From Amorphophallus konjac (Eukaryota > Streptophyta > Magnoliopsida > Alismatales > Araceae), in the NCBI GenBank assembly GCA_022559845.1, contig CM040121.1, forward strand, positions 568,652,140-568,716,139: a DNA stretch of 64,000 nucleotides. Direction: 5' to 3'. The notes under the pieces were generated by a model that was not told where the DNA came from, did not search any database, and saw only the letters and a list, made by a program, of their open reading frames with translations. Below, piece after piece: positions 46,560 to 57,894 of the stretch. Within the stretch, counting starts at the first letter, position 1. Every line of letters starts with the position of its first letter. Position numbers and translations under genes: made by a program.

Positions 46560-47364
46560 AAGGGGTGATGCGGTGGCGAAGCTATCTAGGTGACATAAGT
46601 GAGACTTAGTCTTGTAAATATTTTGTGAATGGATCTGTTTACGGTATTATTTATTATAATAATACTATTTAAAAATTTCCCTTTTCTTTTATGGACCAAT
46701 TGGGTTGGATTATGGGTTACTAAAAAAAGAAAAGAGAAATATTTTGTATACCATAGTTGTTGCAATTAGGCCAGTTCAACACGTAACATCCTCTCCTATT
46801 AGTCCACATAGGCGTGACTAGGCATATGGTTGCAGAGAAAACGATATATGATGGTTCTGTAGCATAGGAATTAAATGGGTGGATTTTTCACCGTAAACAC
46901 ATCAACAAAATGTCTCTTTTACCCTTCTTCCTCTCCCGATCCATTCTCACCCTCAGCGGGAAAATAATATATCATTTTGCCATTTTTCTCTTCTACGCAC
47001 GAATTGCCACATGCGAAATCTCCATTTTGTCGCCCCCTTATTTTCCTTCGATAGGAATGGAATTAAAAGTAAAACAAAATGCTCTCCGATAGAACATTAT
47101 GCAATCTCCATGTCTGTAACCTCTCAACTCGTCATCGTTGGAGACGAACGTCAAGTTTGATGAGTGTTTTCGTCATTATTGGAGCGAAAGAAGGAGAATC
47201 TCAATGAGAGTACCATGGTGAGGGTCCTTTAACCGCTCAATCCATCGTTGTCGAAGAGTAAGGAGGAGCTTGACAAGGATTTTGATCATCATCGGAGAGG
47301 AAGAAAGAGGATCTCGAGGAGAGGACCACAACGAGGGTTTCATACGACCTCAATACCTAGCGCT

Positions 47365-47740
47365 ATGGCACCTAAGATCGATAAGGGGAAGCAGTCGATG
47401 CTACGAGGCAGTGTCCAAGGGCAAAAGAAAGCATAAAAAGGAGAAGAGAGGACGTCAGAGTCAAATGAAGAGGAAACTCCGTCCTTGGTGAGGGCGGTTG
47501 AAGAGGCGCAGAGAGGAACGGCTCAAGAGAGCACTGGTGAAATGAGGGAAGAAAGTGGAGTAAGGCCCTGCACCAAGTTAGGGCAAGAAGAAACCCCGTC
47601 CTTGGCAATGACGTAGTAAGTGGCGCAGAGAGGAATGGCTCAAAAGAGCGTTGGTGATATAAGAGAAGAAAGCGGAGGACTTTACAGCAATTTAGGGCAA
47701 GAGCAGGAGTCCGACAAAGATGGATAGCAACAGAAGGGAG
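47365..47740 (+). pseudogene. ULP1-like pseudogene, first exon
   Basis: The frame starts at ATG 47365 and is Lys-, Glu- and Ser-rich. It holds in-frame stops at about 47434, in the second half (TAG TAA near 47610) and near 47724. Despite these, it keeps a repeated ~39-codon segment (ETPSLV...GEMREESG...LGQE, seen twice from about 47474 and 47593), so the frame assignment is good. It ends at a clear GTAAGATA donor (47741). Confidence 0.5.
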
Positions 47741-47754
47741 GTAAGATAATGTTT

Positions 47755-48395
47755 CATTCTTATGTAATATATCCAGTATAAAATATTTCATTTACATGCA
47801 ACTTATTTCAGTCGGGCTATACATCAAGCTATAATACGTTTCATGTCCCAAATAAAATATTAGTTATATAATAAACTATTTTATTTTTTATAAATTACTT
47901 TATGTGTATAAGACAATATTTTATTTATTTAGTCAAATATAATGTAGTATTGATGTAATAAAATGTTCTATTTCTGTAACAAAATATTTCATGTATGTCA
48001 CAAACGATTTCATATCTATAACAGATAGTTTCACCTAGATAACAAACTATTACAAATGTATCACACAATATTTTATTTGTGTACCAAATTATTTCATCTC
48101 TTTAACAATTCTAAGGTATTAATAACAAAATGTGTCATGTGTATATAAATTGTTACATTTCTATACAAATTATTTCACGTTTATAACTAAATGTTTCATA
48201 TATGTAATAAAGAATTTTATTACTGTAACAAACAATTTCATTTATATAACAAAATATTTCATATCTTCAATAAATTATTTAAATCTTCTACAACAACTTA
48301 ATTCCTATCTGTAACAAAATATTTTCATTTTGACGAGGAATATTTCATAATTATACAAAATATCTTACTACTATAAGTTTTATTTTGTTTCTTTC
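47755..48395. repeat. Degenerate ~22-bp TATTTCAT...TAACAAA repeat in intron
   Basis: Some 25 irregular units of TAACAAAATATTTCATTT-type fill the intron between the first two ULP exons. Similar TGCAATATGTTT-type units recur at 50215-50660, 51755-52845 and 55845-56030, that is, in both genes of the element. Confidence 0.7.
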
Positions 48396-48402
48396 ATTTC
48401 AG

Positions 48403-48960
48403 GAACTATAAGAACAGAGGTGTTGGCCAAGCGGCGAAGATTTGTAAAGAAAATGGAGAAGATTACACAGTCAATTGTCCATCGTTGTTTCATTTCTTTT
48501 TGCTCCAAGGCTGTTCAAGAAATCAACTTCAGGAACTGTCACAAAACTCTGTTGAATAAGACTCATTTTCGTGTGTTTATGAATACCGCTCCCATTTTCT
48601 TCGACACATTTTTGTTAGAGGACATAGTGTCATGCCATTTGCAGGACGATGTTTTTCGTTTTGGCAGACGTAAAGTGTAATTTACCGCGTAGGATATTAC
48701 ACTAATTCTGGGACACTCATATATTGGGAGGAGGGTCGAGCAGGTCGGCTCCCGGAGCCAAAAATCTTATTTGAAAGAGATTTGGGAAGCAGATGACCAC
48801 CAAGAGACATACGGTGGTCCAGCTAATCAATTTTCTCATGGAATCCGACAAGAAGGAAGACATCGAAGACACAGTCTCCTTATGGATTATTTTGATGCTG
48901 TCAACTTTCATTTGTCTGTACATCAGCTATGCTTGTCTAAAGTAGATGTTACATTGTTTT
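48403..48960 (+). pseudogene. ULP1-like pseudogene, central exon
   Basis: A TTTCATTTCAG acceptor opens a frame starting with a basic segment (LAKRRRFVKKMEK). It continues through RFGRRKV, two in-frame stops near 48678 and 48690, then DITLILG...IGRRV, the kind of motif found in the N-terminal DUF1985/mobile-domain-like part of plant ULP-MULE proteins. A one-base insertion near 48834 shifts the frame; the next frame reads on with MESDKKEDIEDTVSLW and an LWIILMLSTF hydrophobic stretch. Confidence 0.55.
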
Positions 48961-49194
48961 GATGACATATGTGCTATTGATCTTACTCGTGGGTTGTGGC
49001 CGTGCATGAGATTTTAATGGTCAGATTAAGTACAATTTTTGACATGGAAAAGAAAATACCATCATACAAAAGTGGAAGCTCTTATATATTACTGGATTGT
49101 ACCATTGCTCTGTGTAAGTTTTTGAACCTATTTTTTTAACGACATTTTGTGGTAGTGTGCATATATTGATTGTATTTTGGTTGAAAAATGTAGG

Positions 49195-50210
49195 TTTGGG
49201 GTTTGGAGCACAATAAACTGAGTAAGTCCAAGGATACGAGTGTATTCCCACGATTGATAAGGTGGGGTTCACAATTGAAAAGGAACTTCGGGCACTCCTT
49301 TTCATCCTTGATTGCACCTGAGATAGATGTTATTTCCTATACTTGTGGTTCATACTTAATTTCACTATGTAGTAATTCTTATGCATATATATATAATATG
49401 ATATAACAGGTAATCGAGAAGCTTCAGGTGCATAGGTCAGAAGAATGGCTCCTACAGGAGGAGCATGACATATATATATATATATATATATATAATATGA
49501 TATAACATGTAATCGAGAAGCTTCAGGTGCATAGGTCAAAAGAATGCCTTCTACAGGAGGAGCATGAACAGTTTCCGTGGGCTTGTGTTAGCCCAACTAA
49601 AAAATCTTTAAGTCAAAGGAAAGTGGAATTCTTGGTTGAGGATATCAAGGGCCTTAAGAAGGCCCTTCGACTTTCAGAGGAGAATAGGGAAAAAGATGTT
49701 GCAGGCTTCAAAACACAAATGCATACACAAATGTAGGCTATGCAGGCTTTGATCCAGGAAGTGCAACACCTTAAGACAAAATTGTTTCATGCTGGGGAGA
49801 GGAAGGAGGCCGAGGAGCTGGAGAGGGAGGAGGCAGAGGAACTGGTGCAGGCTGAGGTGGGGAGGAAGGAGGTTGAGGAGGTGGGGGAGGAGGAGGAAGA
49901 GGGGGCGGAGGTAGCAAAGGTGGTGGAGGAGTTGAAGGGAGGGGTGGGCATGAGGGAGGAAGGATGAGAGTCCATTGTGGCCTTCGGTGAGGAGGTTGTG
50001 AAGCTAAGCTCCATTTCAAAAATTGTAAAATGTCGCGATAAACGACAATCCTCTAATTCAGTTCAATCCCCGTACGTTAGCCTTGACAAGAAGGCAAAGA
50101 AATCAACCACTGTCTCAATAGATGAAGAAGGTCCGACATGCAAATCAACACTTGATCCGGTGCCTGTCTCACAAGAGGGTCCTATAACTGAAACTATGAA
50201 AAATGTATAA
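49195..50210 (+). pseudogene. ULP1-like pseudogene, middle exons with coiled coil
   Basis: An exon from about 49195 contains WGLEHNKLSKSKD and FPRLIRW, a pattern seen in the mobile-domain-like part of these proteins. A second exon, present twice (49410 and 49508), reads VIEKLQVHRSEEWLLQEEH. It continues through a predicted coiled coil and a Glu/Val-rich run (about 49790-49960), broken by stops near 49735 and 49965, to a Ser/Thr-rich segment that ends at 50210. The duplication and stops show decay. Confidence 0.5.
49393..49566. repeat. 98-bp tandem exon duplication with (AT)n between
   Basis: AATATGATATAACA followed by GTAATCGAGAAGCTTCAGGT is present near 49393 and 49491; both copies run to CAGGAGGAGCATGA. 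A (TA)12-like run at 49471-49495 separates them. In the second copy the acceptor CAG has changed (AACATG). Confidence 0.85.
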
Positions 50211-50674
50211 TATTTTTCAATCTTGTAAAATTTGTTCCACATCTATAACTTTATTTTTCGTAATATGTATTATGTTTTAGTACTATGCACTTTGTTTATT
50301 TTCAATGTAATATATTCTATCTTAGGAACACATCTTTTAGTCTTGTGCAATATGTTACATTTTTCTTGCAAATTGTTTCAGTTCTGTGCACTATGTTTTC
50401 TTTGACACTATAAAATAATATGTTCTATGTCGATGACATATTTGCACTCTTTTGCAATATGTTATATTTCTGTTGTAATTTATTTTAGTCATATGCAACC
50501 AGTTTTTTTTCACTATAAAATACTATATTCTATTTCAGTGACATGTTGTCAGTCCTCTGCAATATGTTACATCATGTTACACTTTTTTGATGTTCTATAC
50601 AATATATTTTAGTTCTGTATAATCGATAAAAATTGTCAGTGCAATATGTTTCACTCATAAATAATGCAGACATA

Positions 50675-51587
50675 CATTGAAGTCCGAAGGGATTATTGTC
50701 GGTTGGGAAAACTCTCTAACTCACATGAGAGTATCATTAATAATTTATTATCAGTTGAAATAAACAAGTAATCCAGCCTCCTATCTCTTTTATTTTTTCA
50801 CTTTTTTGTTAATTTTTTTGATATCATTATATCCTTGAACAGTGTTCCAGTTGTGAGAAATCAATGGGAGGTTCAATAAGAAGGTTACAGCTGCATGAAC
50901 TGTTGTTTGGAGATATGGTTGATTTTGAGGTAAGTGTACTATAACATGTATGTGTTCCATTGTCCCTTCATGGATTCAACATTCACAATGATTTATTGAT
51001 AATATTATGTATGTTCTCAACTACTGTATGGAATTACTTATGAGAAATCATGCTTCCTCCCCATCCGCGTCAGTAAAATGTAGATGCATGTCAGTGGTGC
51101 AATCTTCTTTAGTTCAACTTTAGTCCATCAACTTCTTCTCTAATGCAAATTTTATTGAAGCGTTATGTGACTTAATTCCTTACAAAAGAGGACATGCATG
51201 AGTTGAATTATCTGTTTTTTATTCTACATTCTCAAAGTCAGTGGCACTTGTTTGCTATTAACTTTAAGAGGCGAGTTTTCATTTCATACAAACCCATAAA
51301 GAGTAATGCTCAATATAATGTCGATGCAAGGAATTGGGTAAGAGATCTCATATACATTATTTGAATTTTAATGCTACATGATTTTCACCTTCACATGTCC
51401 ACTAGCTCTAATTCTTACATCTGTCCAGGTGGCGCTGGGAAGGAAATCATTCCCCTACATGAAGTCATGGGAAATACTTTTTTATGAGAAATCTCTTTTT
51501 CAGCCACCCAATTCACTGGACTGTGGGGTGTATTGCTTAAAGCACACAGAGTGCCTCTCAAAGAAAGTAGATGGCCAAGTGGAATGA
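50675..51587 (+). pseudogene. ULP1-like pseudogene, C48 peptidase exons
   Basis: This is the catalytic end of a Ulp1/SENP-type cysteine protease, which removes SUMO from target proteins. The histidine block SQWHLFAINF (His codon 51244-51246) precedes a GTAAGA donor at 51337. After the acceptor at 51428, the last exon contains QPPNSLDCGVYCLKH with the cysteine codon at 51522-51524. The stop is at 51585-51587. The expected Asp after the His block is not in its usual YDS context (ISYKPIKS is found instead). Upstream pieces at 50675-50770 and 50840-50930 look like further exons. Stops and frameshifts elsewhere make the whole gene a pseudogene, although the last two exons remain open. Confidence 0.68.
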
Positions 51588-51754
51588 GATTTCACAATAG
51601 AAGATATCCAAGACATGAGAGGAGAGCTGACATCAAATCTCTCGAAGGCCGGTGCCGTGGGACATCAACAATAAAGTATTAGTAATGTTATGTTGTTGGC
51701 GTGGAATGATGTAAAGGACTTTCAAGTCATGGTTGTAATTTTTTATGATTGTAA
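51588..51754. other. 3' flank of ULP1-like gene
   Basis: The frame after the TGA still reads as protein-like (IEDIQDMRGELTSNL) for about 30 codons. The TGA may therefore be a mutated tryptophan or arginine codon, with the true C terminus slightly further on, near 51672. Confidence 0.35.
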
Positions 51755-52845
51755 ATGAATTGTGTATTCAGTTTCATTATAAGGCAAAATATTTCAGTTC
51801 ACTAGAAAAAAAATTTACTTCTGTGCAAAACGTTTCAATTCTGTACAAAATGTTTCGCTTCTGTGCAATACGTTTAACCTCTGCGCAAAATGTACTTTTA
51901 ATACTGTCTTACAAATGAATTGTGTATTCAGTTTCATTACAGGGTAAAATATTTCAGTTCACTACAAAATGTTTCACTTTTATGCAAAATGTTTTAATTC
52001 TGTACAAAATGTTTCACTTCTGTGTAATACGTTTAACCTATGTGCAAAAGGTATTTTCAATACTGTCTTACAAATGAATTGTGTATTCAGTTTCATTACA
52101 TGGTAAAATATTTCAGTTCACTACAAAATATTTCACTTTTGTGCCAAATGTTTCAATTCTATACAAAATGTTTCACTTCTGTGCAATACGTTTAACCTCT
52201 GTGCAAAAGGTATTTTCAATTCTGTCTTACAAATGAACCGTTTATTCAGTTTCATTATAGTGTAAAATATTTCAGTTCACTACAAAATGTTTCACTTTTA
52301 TGCAAAACATTTCAATTCTATACAAAATGTTTCACTTCTGTGCAATACGTTTAACCTCTGTGCAAAAGGTATTTTCAATACTGTCTTACAAATGAATTGT
52401 GTATTCAGTTTCATTACAGGGTAAAATATTTCAGTTCACTACAAAATGTTTCACTTTTGTGCCAAATGTTTCAATTCTATACAAAATGTTTCACTTCTGT
52501 GCAATACGTTTAACCTCTGTGCAAAAGGTATTTTCAATACTGTCTTACAATGAATCGTGTATTCAGTTTCATTATAGTGTAAAATATTTCAGTTCACTAC
52601 AAAATGTTTCACTTTTATGCAAAACATTTCAATTCTATACAAAATGTTTCACTTCTGTGCAATACGTTTAACCTCTGTGCAAAAGATATTTTCAATACTG
52701 TCTTACAAATGAATTGTGTATTCAACTTCATTATATGGCAAAATATTTTAGTCCACTACAACATGTTTCACTTCTGTATAAAACGTTTCAATTCTGTACA
52801 AAATGTTTCACTTTTGTACAATATTTCAATCCAACATAGTTGCAA
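51755..52845. repeat. 159-bp tandem array, about 6-7 copies
   Basis: CTGTCTTACAAATGAA starts at 51904, 52063, 52222, 52381, 52540 and 52698 (spacing 159, 159, 159, 159, 158), with partial units at both ends. Each unit is made of about seven ~21-bp sub-units such as AAAATGTTTCACTTCTGTGC. The array lies between the two convergent genes. It looks like a newborn satellite. Confidence 0.95.
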
Positions 52846-53039
52846 GAACACTCACACTGGCGCACTAAGTTCATACAAGCAAACAAAGTCTACATAGCTG
52901 CATTTAAAATAACATAGCCGCAACTATGCGCACAAATAATGTATTTTACTTCTGCATAAAATAGTTCACTATCAAATGTAAGATATGTTGTACTCCTATA
53001 TAATCCAACCAAAATCTCTACAGAATGTTGTTGAACTGT

Positions 53040-53811
53040 GTGCCTGCATCAATAATTATCAAAGAAGATTGTTGCGTACTCCATACTTGCACATGTAAGG
53101 TATAATCGAGATTATTTGCTCTTAAAACATCGACATTGACAGTAATATGAGACTTTAATTTGCAGTTAGGAATGCACCTCTCATCATCATTGTCACATAC
53201 TTTACATTTCTTTGCTCTTTTACATTTTCTTTCACACTTTTCAATTGTACTTTATATTCTTTTTTCTCTATTCCTTCCTTTCCTTACAATAATTGATGGA
53301 TCTTTCACAACCAATTCTAAGTTGGTACATTGAGGGTCCTTGATTGCACCTGAAGGACCAACATCTTTGATCATTTTTTATTACATATGAGAACTGTTTG
53401 TATCCATTAATGTAGACATTAGGTTTGACAGCTTAGCTAATAGGAGTTCATTTGCTTCTTCTGACACTCATCCAACACTAGCAACTTTCATCAGTCGGTA
53501 ACACAAAATTGTATATCGACATACCCTTGAATCTTTGCCATCGCTCGGCCTGTTAAATTCATCTAGCATGTGATGCTGGCGCATCTCCTTTGTTCATCGC
53601 TTTAGAATATACCTCTCAGGAATTTAGAAAATTCTACAGTACTGAAGTCCCACTAGTGCATGCCTACATAAGTACCCTTTAAATTCAAAGGATTGACAAG
53701 TACATGAAACAACTTCACCGACTACATCACAATACACTGTATATTGTTTCATTAAATCCTTAACAATGTTATCTCTAACTCGTTCGACTTTAATCTGTTC
53801 AAAAGATTTTT
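53040..53811 (-). pseudogene. FAR1-type MULE transposase, C-terminal part
   Basis: The minus-strand frame from 53811 includes KVERVRDNIVKDLMKQYTVY, then the SWIM zinc-binding motif CTCQSFEFKGYLCRH (C-x-C...C-x-H, about 53653-53710), and, past an in-frame TAA, the family motif IPERYILKR. The next codon, normally Trp, is TGA. Further down a Cys/His-rich CKVCDNDDERCIPNC segment appears near 53190. At least four in-frame stops make it nonfunctional. It is the same gene as 55470-57039, separated by an insertion. Confidence 0.75.
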
Positions 53812-55440
53812 GATGCGGGACGGACCACGGACTCGACTCCAATTGAAATGTGATCCTTGGACTCTATGCGAACTCGCGATCGTCCCTTAGCGAGGGAAGC
53901 GTCGGACATGCACGGTTGAAAAATCGACAGTGAGCTAGGGTGGTCGGCTCTCTTTTCGTGCCCGGATCGGGTCACGGGATGGTATCTCTCTCTCTCTCTC
54001 TCGCAGCAGTGAATAACAATAAATAGCGAGCTAAGTTACCCTATCATGCTCTCTAGCAGCGGCATATAAAGCATATACGAACTAAGCAAAGTGCCGAGTA
54101 AGGAGCGAACACGATATCTCTACGCTCTCGGCGTGGGGAGGACGACCCCGGCCGAACTGATACTCCCGGAATAATTATTACACAAATATTACAGCAATGA
54201 ATATGAATGCCCACTCCACGCAGGGAGGTAAAGGGTGACACAATGGGACCCGGGAGTAGCGGGTTCGGGTTGACGGGCAGCTTCTTGTGAAGCTTCGGCG
54301 GCACGCGTACTCACGATCGTGGGACCCACGTGCTGGTCCAAGGGGCCGTGTGGGACCGGGGTGGCACCACTGTGGTGGGGACGCCTGGAGGGGCGCTCCC
54401 TGGGATGGCGGTACGCTGGTTCGCCGATCGGAGGACGGGCAGCTCCGAACTTCACTCGTCGGAGTTGCTGCCCACGGATCTGAACTATCGTTTCAGACCC
54501 GCGCGTCCCGACGAAATCCGTTGCTGCGGTCACTCCCGACGTCGGATCGACGCACAAGAGGTACCGATGGAAAGCTGACTTGAAATCCTTCGATCTATGG
54601 CTGGAGAAAGAAATTTGAGTTTCCCGTTGATGGCCTTTGTCGAATTTTCAAGCTGCTGACTCACAGGATCTGAAAACTCAGGGCAGATTTGAGTTTTCTT
54701 GAGAGTTGACATTGACTGTAATGTAGACCTTCGATTCAGCCTTTGAGTCCTTCATGAAAGTTGTATAGGCCGAAGAGAGGAAAACGGGGATATATCTTAT
54801 GCAAGTTTGGTGGAAGTTTCGATTTTTTGGGGATTTTAAACTGACCCGGGGTCGGATCTGGACAGCAGAAACAGAACTGAATTTGGGAGAAATACACAAT
54901 TTTTAAAAATAGGTAGAGGGCTTTTGAAATTCGACGAAAGAAAATTTTGTTGAATTGCTTGAAGCAACCTGCGCCCCCTACCTCTCTCCCTCTGGTTCCT
55001 CATTCCTCCCTCTGCATTTCAGGATGTAGGTCCCTTCTTTCTTAGCCCAAATGGAAATTACAAGCATTTATACAAAATAGAAAATGACTCAAAATGCCCT
55101 CAGATCTAGAACTAAGAGGGGCATACTAGGGACATCACATTTAATCTCACATGGTCAAAAAAAATCAAAATTATAATATGTTCTAGTGGAGGGGGGCGCC
55201 CCCTTGACCAAGAGCCACCCAACTTTGACATTTTAACCCCTTTGTCCCCCCATGTGTCAATTGACTAGTCAATCCATCTAGAAGCCACCTAGGATGGTTT
55301 GACCAGCCCCACATGGCTTAGGTGGACCAATGGGGAAGGACTGGGGGCCCCCTTGCTGGACCTACTGACATTTTGCAGATAAACCCACCAAGACTTACAA
55401 TTGTGTACCCATATAACACAAGGGTATAGATACAAATATA
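53812..55440. mobile_element. ~1.6-kb insertion in FAR1 gene, family unassigned
   Basis: The transposase frame is lost between about 55470 and 53811, and the intervening DNA differs in composition. It has a GC-rich part (54120-54560, CpG-rich) and an LTR-leader-like look. On the minus strand it would run from near 55420 (TGTTATATGGG) to 53812 (...CGTCCCGCATCA), a TG...CA arrangement suggestive of a solo LTR. I could not find a matching 5-bp duplication, so the right border and class are uncertain. A CT microsatellite lies at 53987-54003. Confidence 0.45.
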
Positions 55441-55469
55441 AAAGGACATAAATACAAATAAAATGTGAG

Positions 55470-57039
55470 CGGTCTTGCTTCGATTTCCCCATCAATTTTA
55501 CCTTGAATGTTGTGTTTGAACCTTCTTGATGAATTACCATTAGGTGACATGATGCAGTCTCTACAAATTCTTGTTGGAATTTTTTAAAAATGGCACTTGT
55601 GTATTTATTGGCTGCCTGCTTCTCCAAAGGCAAATATATCTTCAAGTATGCGATTGCTTCCATACTTTAAACATCTGCTTCATTCTCAACATCATATCTA
55701 CTTTCTAATGCAAGTTCAAACTTTTTAAAAAATCCAGAGAGAGTGGTCTTTGCGTGGACATATCTATCAAAGAAGTGATTAATGCTCTCACTTTGTTGAG
55801 AAATTGACTTTCATGTAAAAAAATGAAACCGACTTATTAAGATTACATGTAAATATTACAGTGTACTATGTTTCATTACAACACGATGTATTTCAGTGCA
55901 TTATGCTTCAATCTAGCATAAAGTGTGATCTTCCAGTGCAATATGTTTAATTGAATCTTAAAGTGTAGCATGACAGTGCAAAGTGTATTATTATAGTGCA
56001 AAATCTATCAGTCTAGTGCAACATCTTTTACTTGCGAAAAATGTGTCTTTCAAAAATAATGGTACCCATTTGACATGGCATTCATATAAATGATTCAACC
56101 ATTCATTCTCTCTACATGTTTCATACTTACACAACAACTCTTCCCACTTCTCTTCAAACTCGTGCACAAAAATTGAATTATAGATGCAGCTATCGAAGTC
56201 TTCCATAAAACCTTTGTTTACTACACATATACGCCCAATCTTCTCCGATATTTTCTTCAATATATGTCATAAAAAAATCGATGTCTAGCATTAGGAAAGA
56301 TCTTTCTCACTGCTGCTTCAATGGATTTGTCCTGATCAGTAATAATCACATTTGATTGTTTCCCACCATTTACGTTTAACCAACATTTAAACACCCAAAC
56401 AAATGATTCTATCTTCTCATTAGAAAGTAATGCACAACCAAGTAAGGTTGACTGACCATGATGATTAACTCCAACGAATGGAGCAAATGACATCTCATAC
56501 GTGTTCGTTAAGTAAGTAGTATCAAAAGATATGACATCACCAAAATATGAACATATTATTCTTGACCTTGCATCAACCTAGAAAATATGCATTAGCTGTC
56601 CATCATCATTCAAATCCACCATGTAGAATAATGTTGGGCTACTCATTTGATGTTTAACCAAATTATTGTGTAATCTTTGTGCATCTCTTTCTTTTAGTTG
56701 CGTTTGACATTCTCGGGGTAAGAAATTTTTACAATCTTTCTCTGTAAAGTCAAGTCGTTGAATTTCACATTTTCTTCTAGCAAGTGCAGACACTATCTAA
56801 GATGTTGGGATTTCTACCGTACGCATGTTCTTAATTCCTATCTTTTCTGACGTACATATTTTTCTATGTGACCTAAGGTATGTCACTGACAGTGGATTTA
56901 GGTCATGGTCATGCTCAATGACTGCATGTTCTATTGTCCATTTTCCTATCTTTGTGAGAACTCTTACCTTAATTGATGTATGGCAACCCACTTTTGGAGA
57001 GTATCTAGGGTGCTCACTTGTAGGATTTCTCCTTGACAT
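55470..57039 (-). pseudogene. FAR1-type MULE transposase, N-terminal and core part
   Basis: Reading down from ATG 57039: a FAR1-type DNA-binding segment (VGCHTSIKVRV, WTIEHAVIEHDHDLNP; 57039-56800); a frame at 56793-56578; then the MULE transposase core. The core has VDARSRIICSYFGDVISFDTTY, followed by FAPFVGVNHHGQ, LLGCALL and IITDQDKSIEAA...FPNARHR (to about 56260), with candidate catalytic Asp in FDTTY and TDQD. After a break the conserved WLNHLYECHVKWVP follows, then an intron-like repeat tract (55845-56030). The last part is EKQAANKYTSAIFKKFQQEFV (55663-55470). The Trp normally before VDARS is TAG. Normal FAR1/MULE proteins bind the element ends and transpose them; related domesticated proteins (FHY3/FAR1) act in light signalling. 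This copy is dead. Confidence 0.8.
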
Positions 57040-57290
57040 CTCAGATGTAATGCCCTGGATCTTTTGGACACTTTTCGGATTTGGATCAGTGGGTTTCGGA
57101 TCACTTTTGGGAGTCCCGGGACATGTTTAGCGGTTTTCATGTTTTCCCTAACAGGACCTGCGGAACCCTGTAGCGGGTAAACTGTTGCGTTCTCCTACTC
57201 CGGAACTGCACCACGGCAATCAGCGTGTTCCGAGGATGGCAGAGGTATATTTTTCTATTTTTTCATATTTTTTGAAAAATCTAGATTTTC

Positions 57291-57300
57291 TATATAAAAC
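57291..57300 (+). promoter_or_regulatory. TATA box of Tekay-type LTR
   Basis: TATATAAAAC is followed about 15 bp later by a long pyrimidine tract, a usual plant start-site context. It implies a U3 of only about 0.27 kb and an R/U5 region of more than 2.2 kb. Confidence 0.65.
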
Positions 57301-57894
57301 CCATTTCTTTTTCTTTTTCTTTTTCTTTTTCTTCTTTTCTTCTTCTTCCTCCTTCTCTCCCGTGAGCGCCCGCGGCCGGCTCTCTCTCCCCCTCTCCCGT
57401 GGACGCGGTGGCGTGCTCCCCTCCGGCTGCAGACGGCGGTGAGCGACGGCGTGGCGGCAAGGGTGACGGCGTGGCGATCCCAGCGGCGTTTGGTGCTCAG
57501 TGAGATCGTGGGAGATCGTGAAGGTTCAAGCGGGTTTTTGAAGATCGACGACGATCCGCCTCGTTTCGGATGATTCCGAGGTAGGGTGACGATCCTTAGC
57601 TCGGCGTTTATCTTCCCCGTGATTTCTAGGCCGAGGCGAGGTCAAGGGAGGGCTATTTTGAGCCGAGAAGGGAAAATCATGCTTTGGGATTTGAGTGGCC
57701 GATCTAGGGTTTTAATCCGCTATTTTGTGGTTTGTGGGCATCAAACGATGCATTAGGGGCTTGAGAACAAGTTTCCCTTTTGTTTCCCCATCACCCGGGG
57801 GTGATCGGGGCGTGGAATGGCGAAATTCCGCCATGTTTGCCGTTCTCGGTTTCACAGAGTGTACGCAGTTTTACAGGGACCGTTTTTAGTCTTA

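Larger units (their letters stand above)
47100..57045. mobile_element. Decayed Mutator-like element with ULP1 gene (KI-MULE type)
   Basis: A plus-strand ULP1-like pseudogene (47365-51587) faces a minus-strand FAR1-type transposase pseudogene (57039-53040). This pairing is known from plant Mutator-like elements that captured a C48 peptidase, such as the Kaonashi (KI-MULE) group. Between and within the genes lie families of short TTTCA/TGCAA-type repeats. I cannot fix the terminal inverted repeats. The left end is somewhere near 46.7-47.2 kb, and the right end is displaced by the LTR element inserted at 57046 and lies outside the window. Confidence 0.7.

Noticed and set aside
51755..52845. Regular direct repeats as a CRISPR array
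   Set aside because: Units are contiguous 159-bp tandem repeats without unique spacers, in plant DNA.
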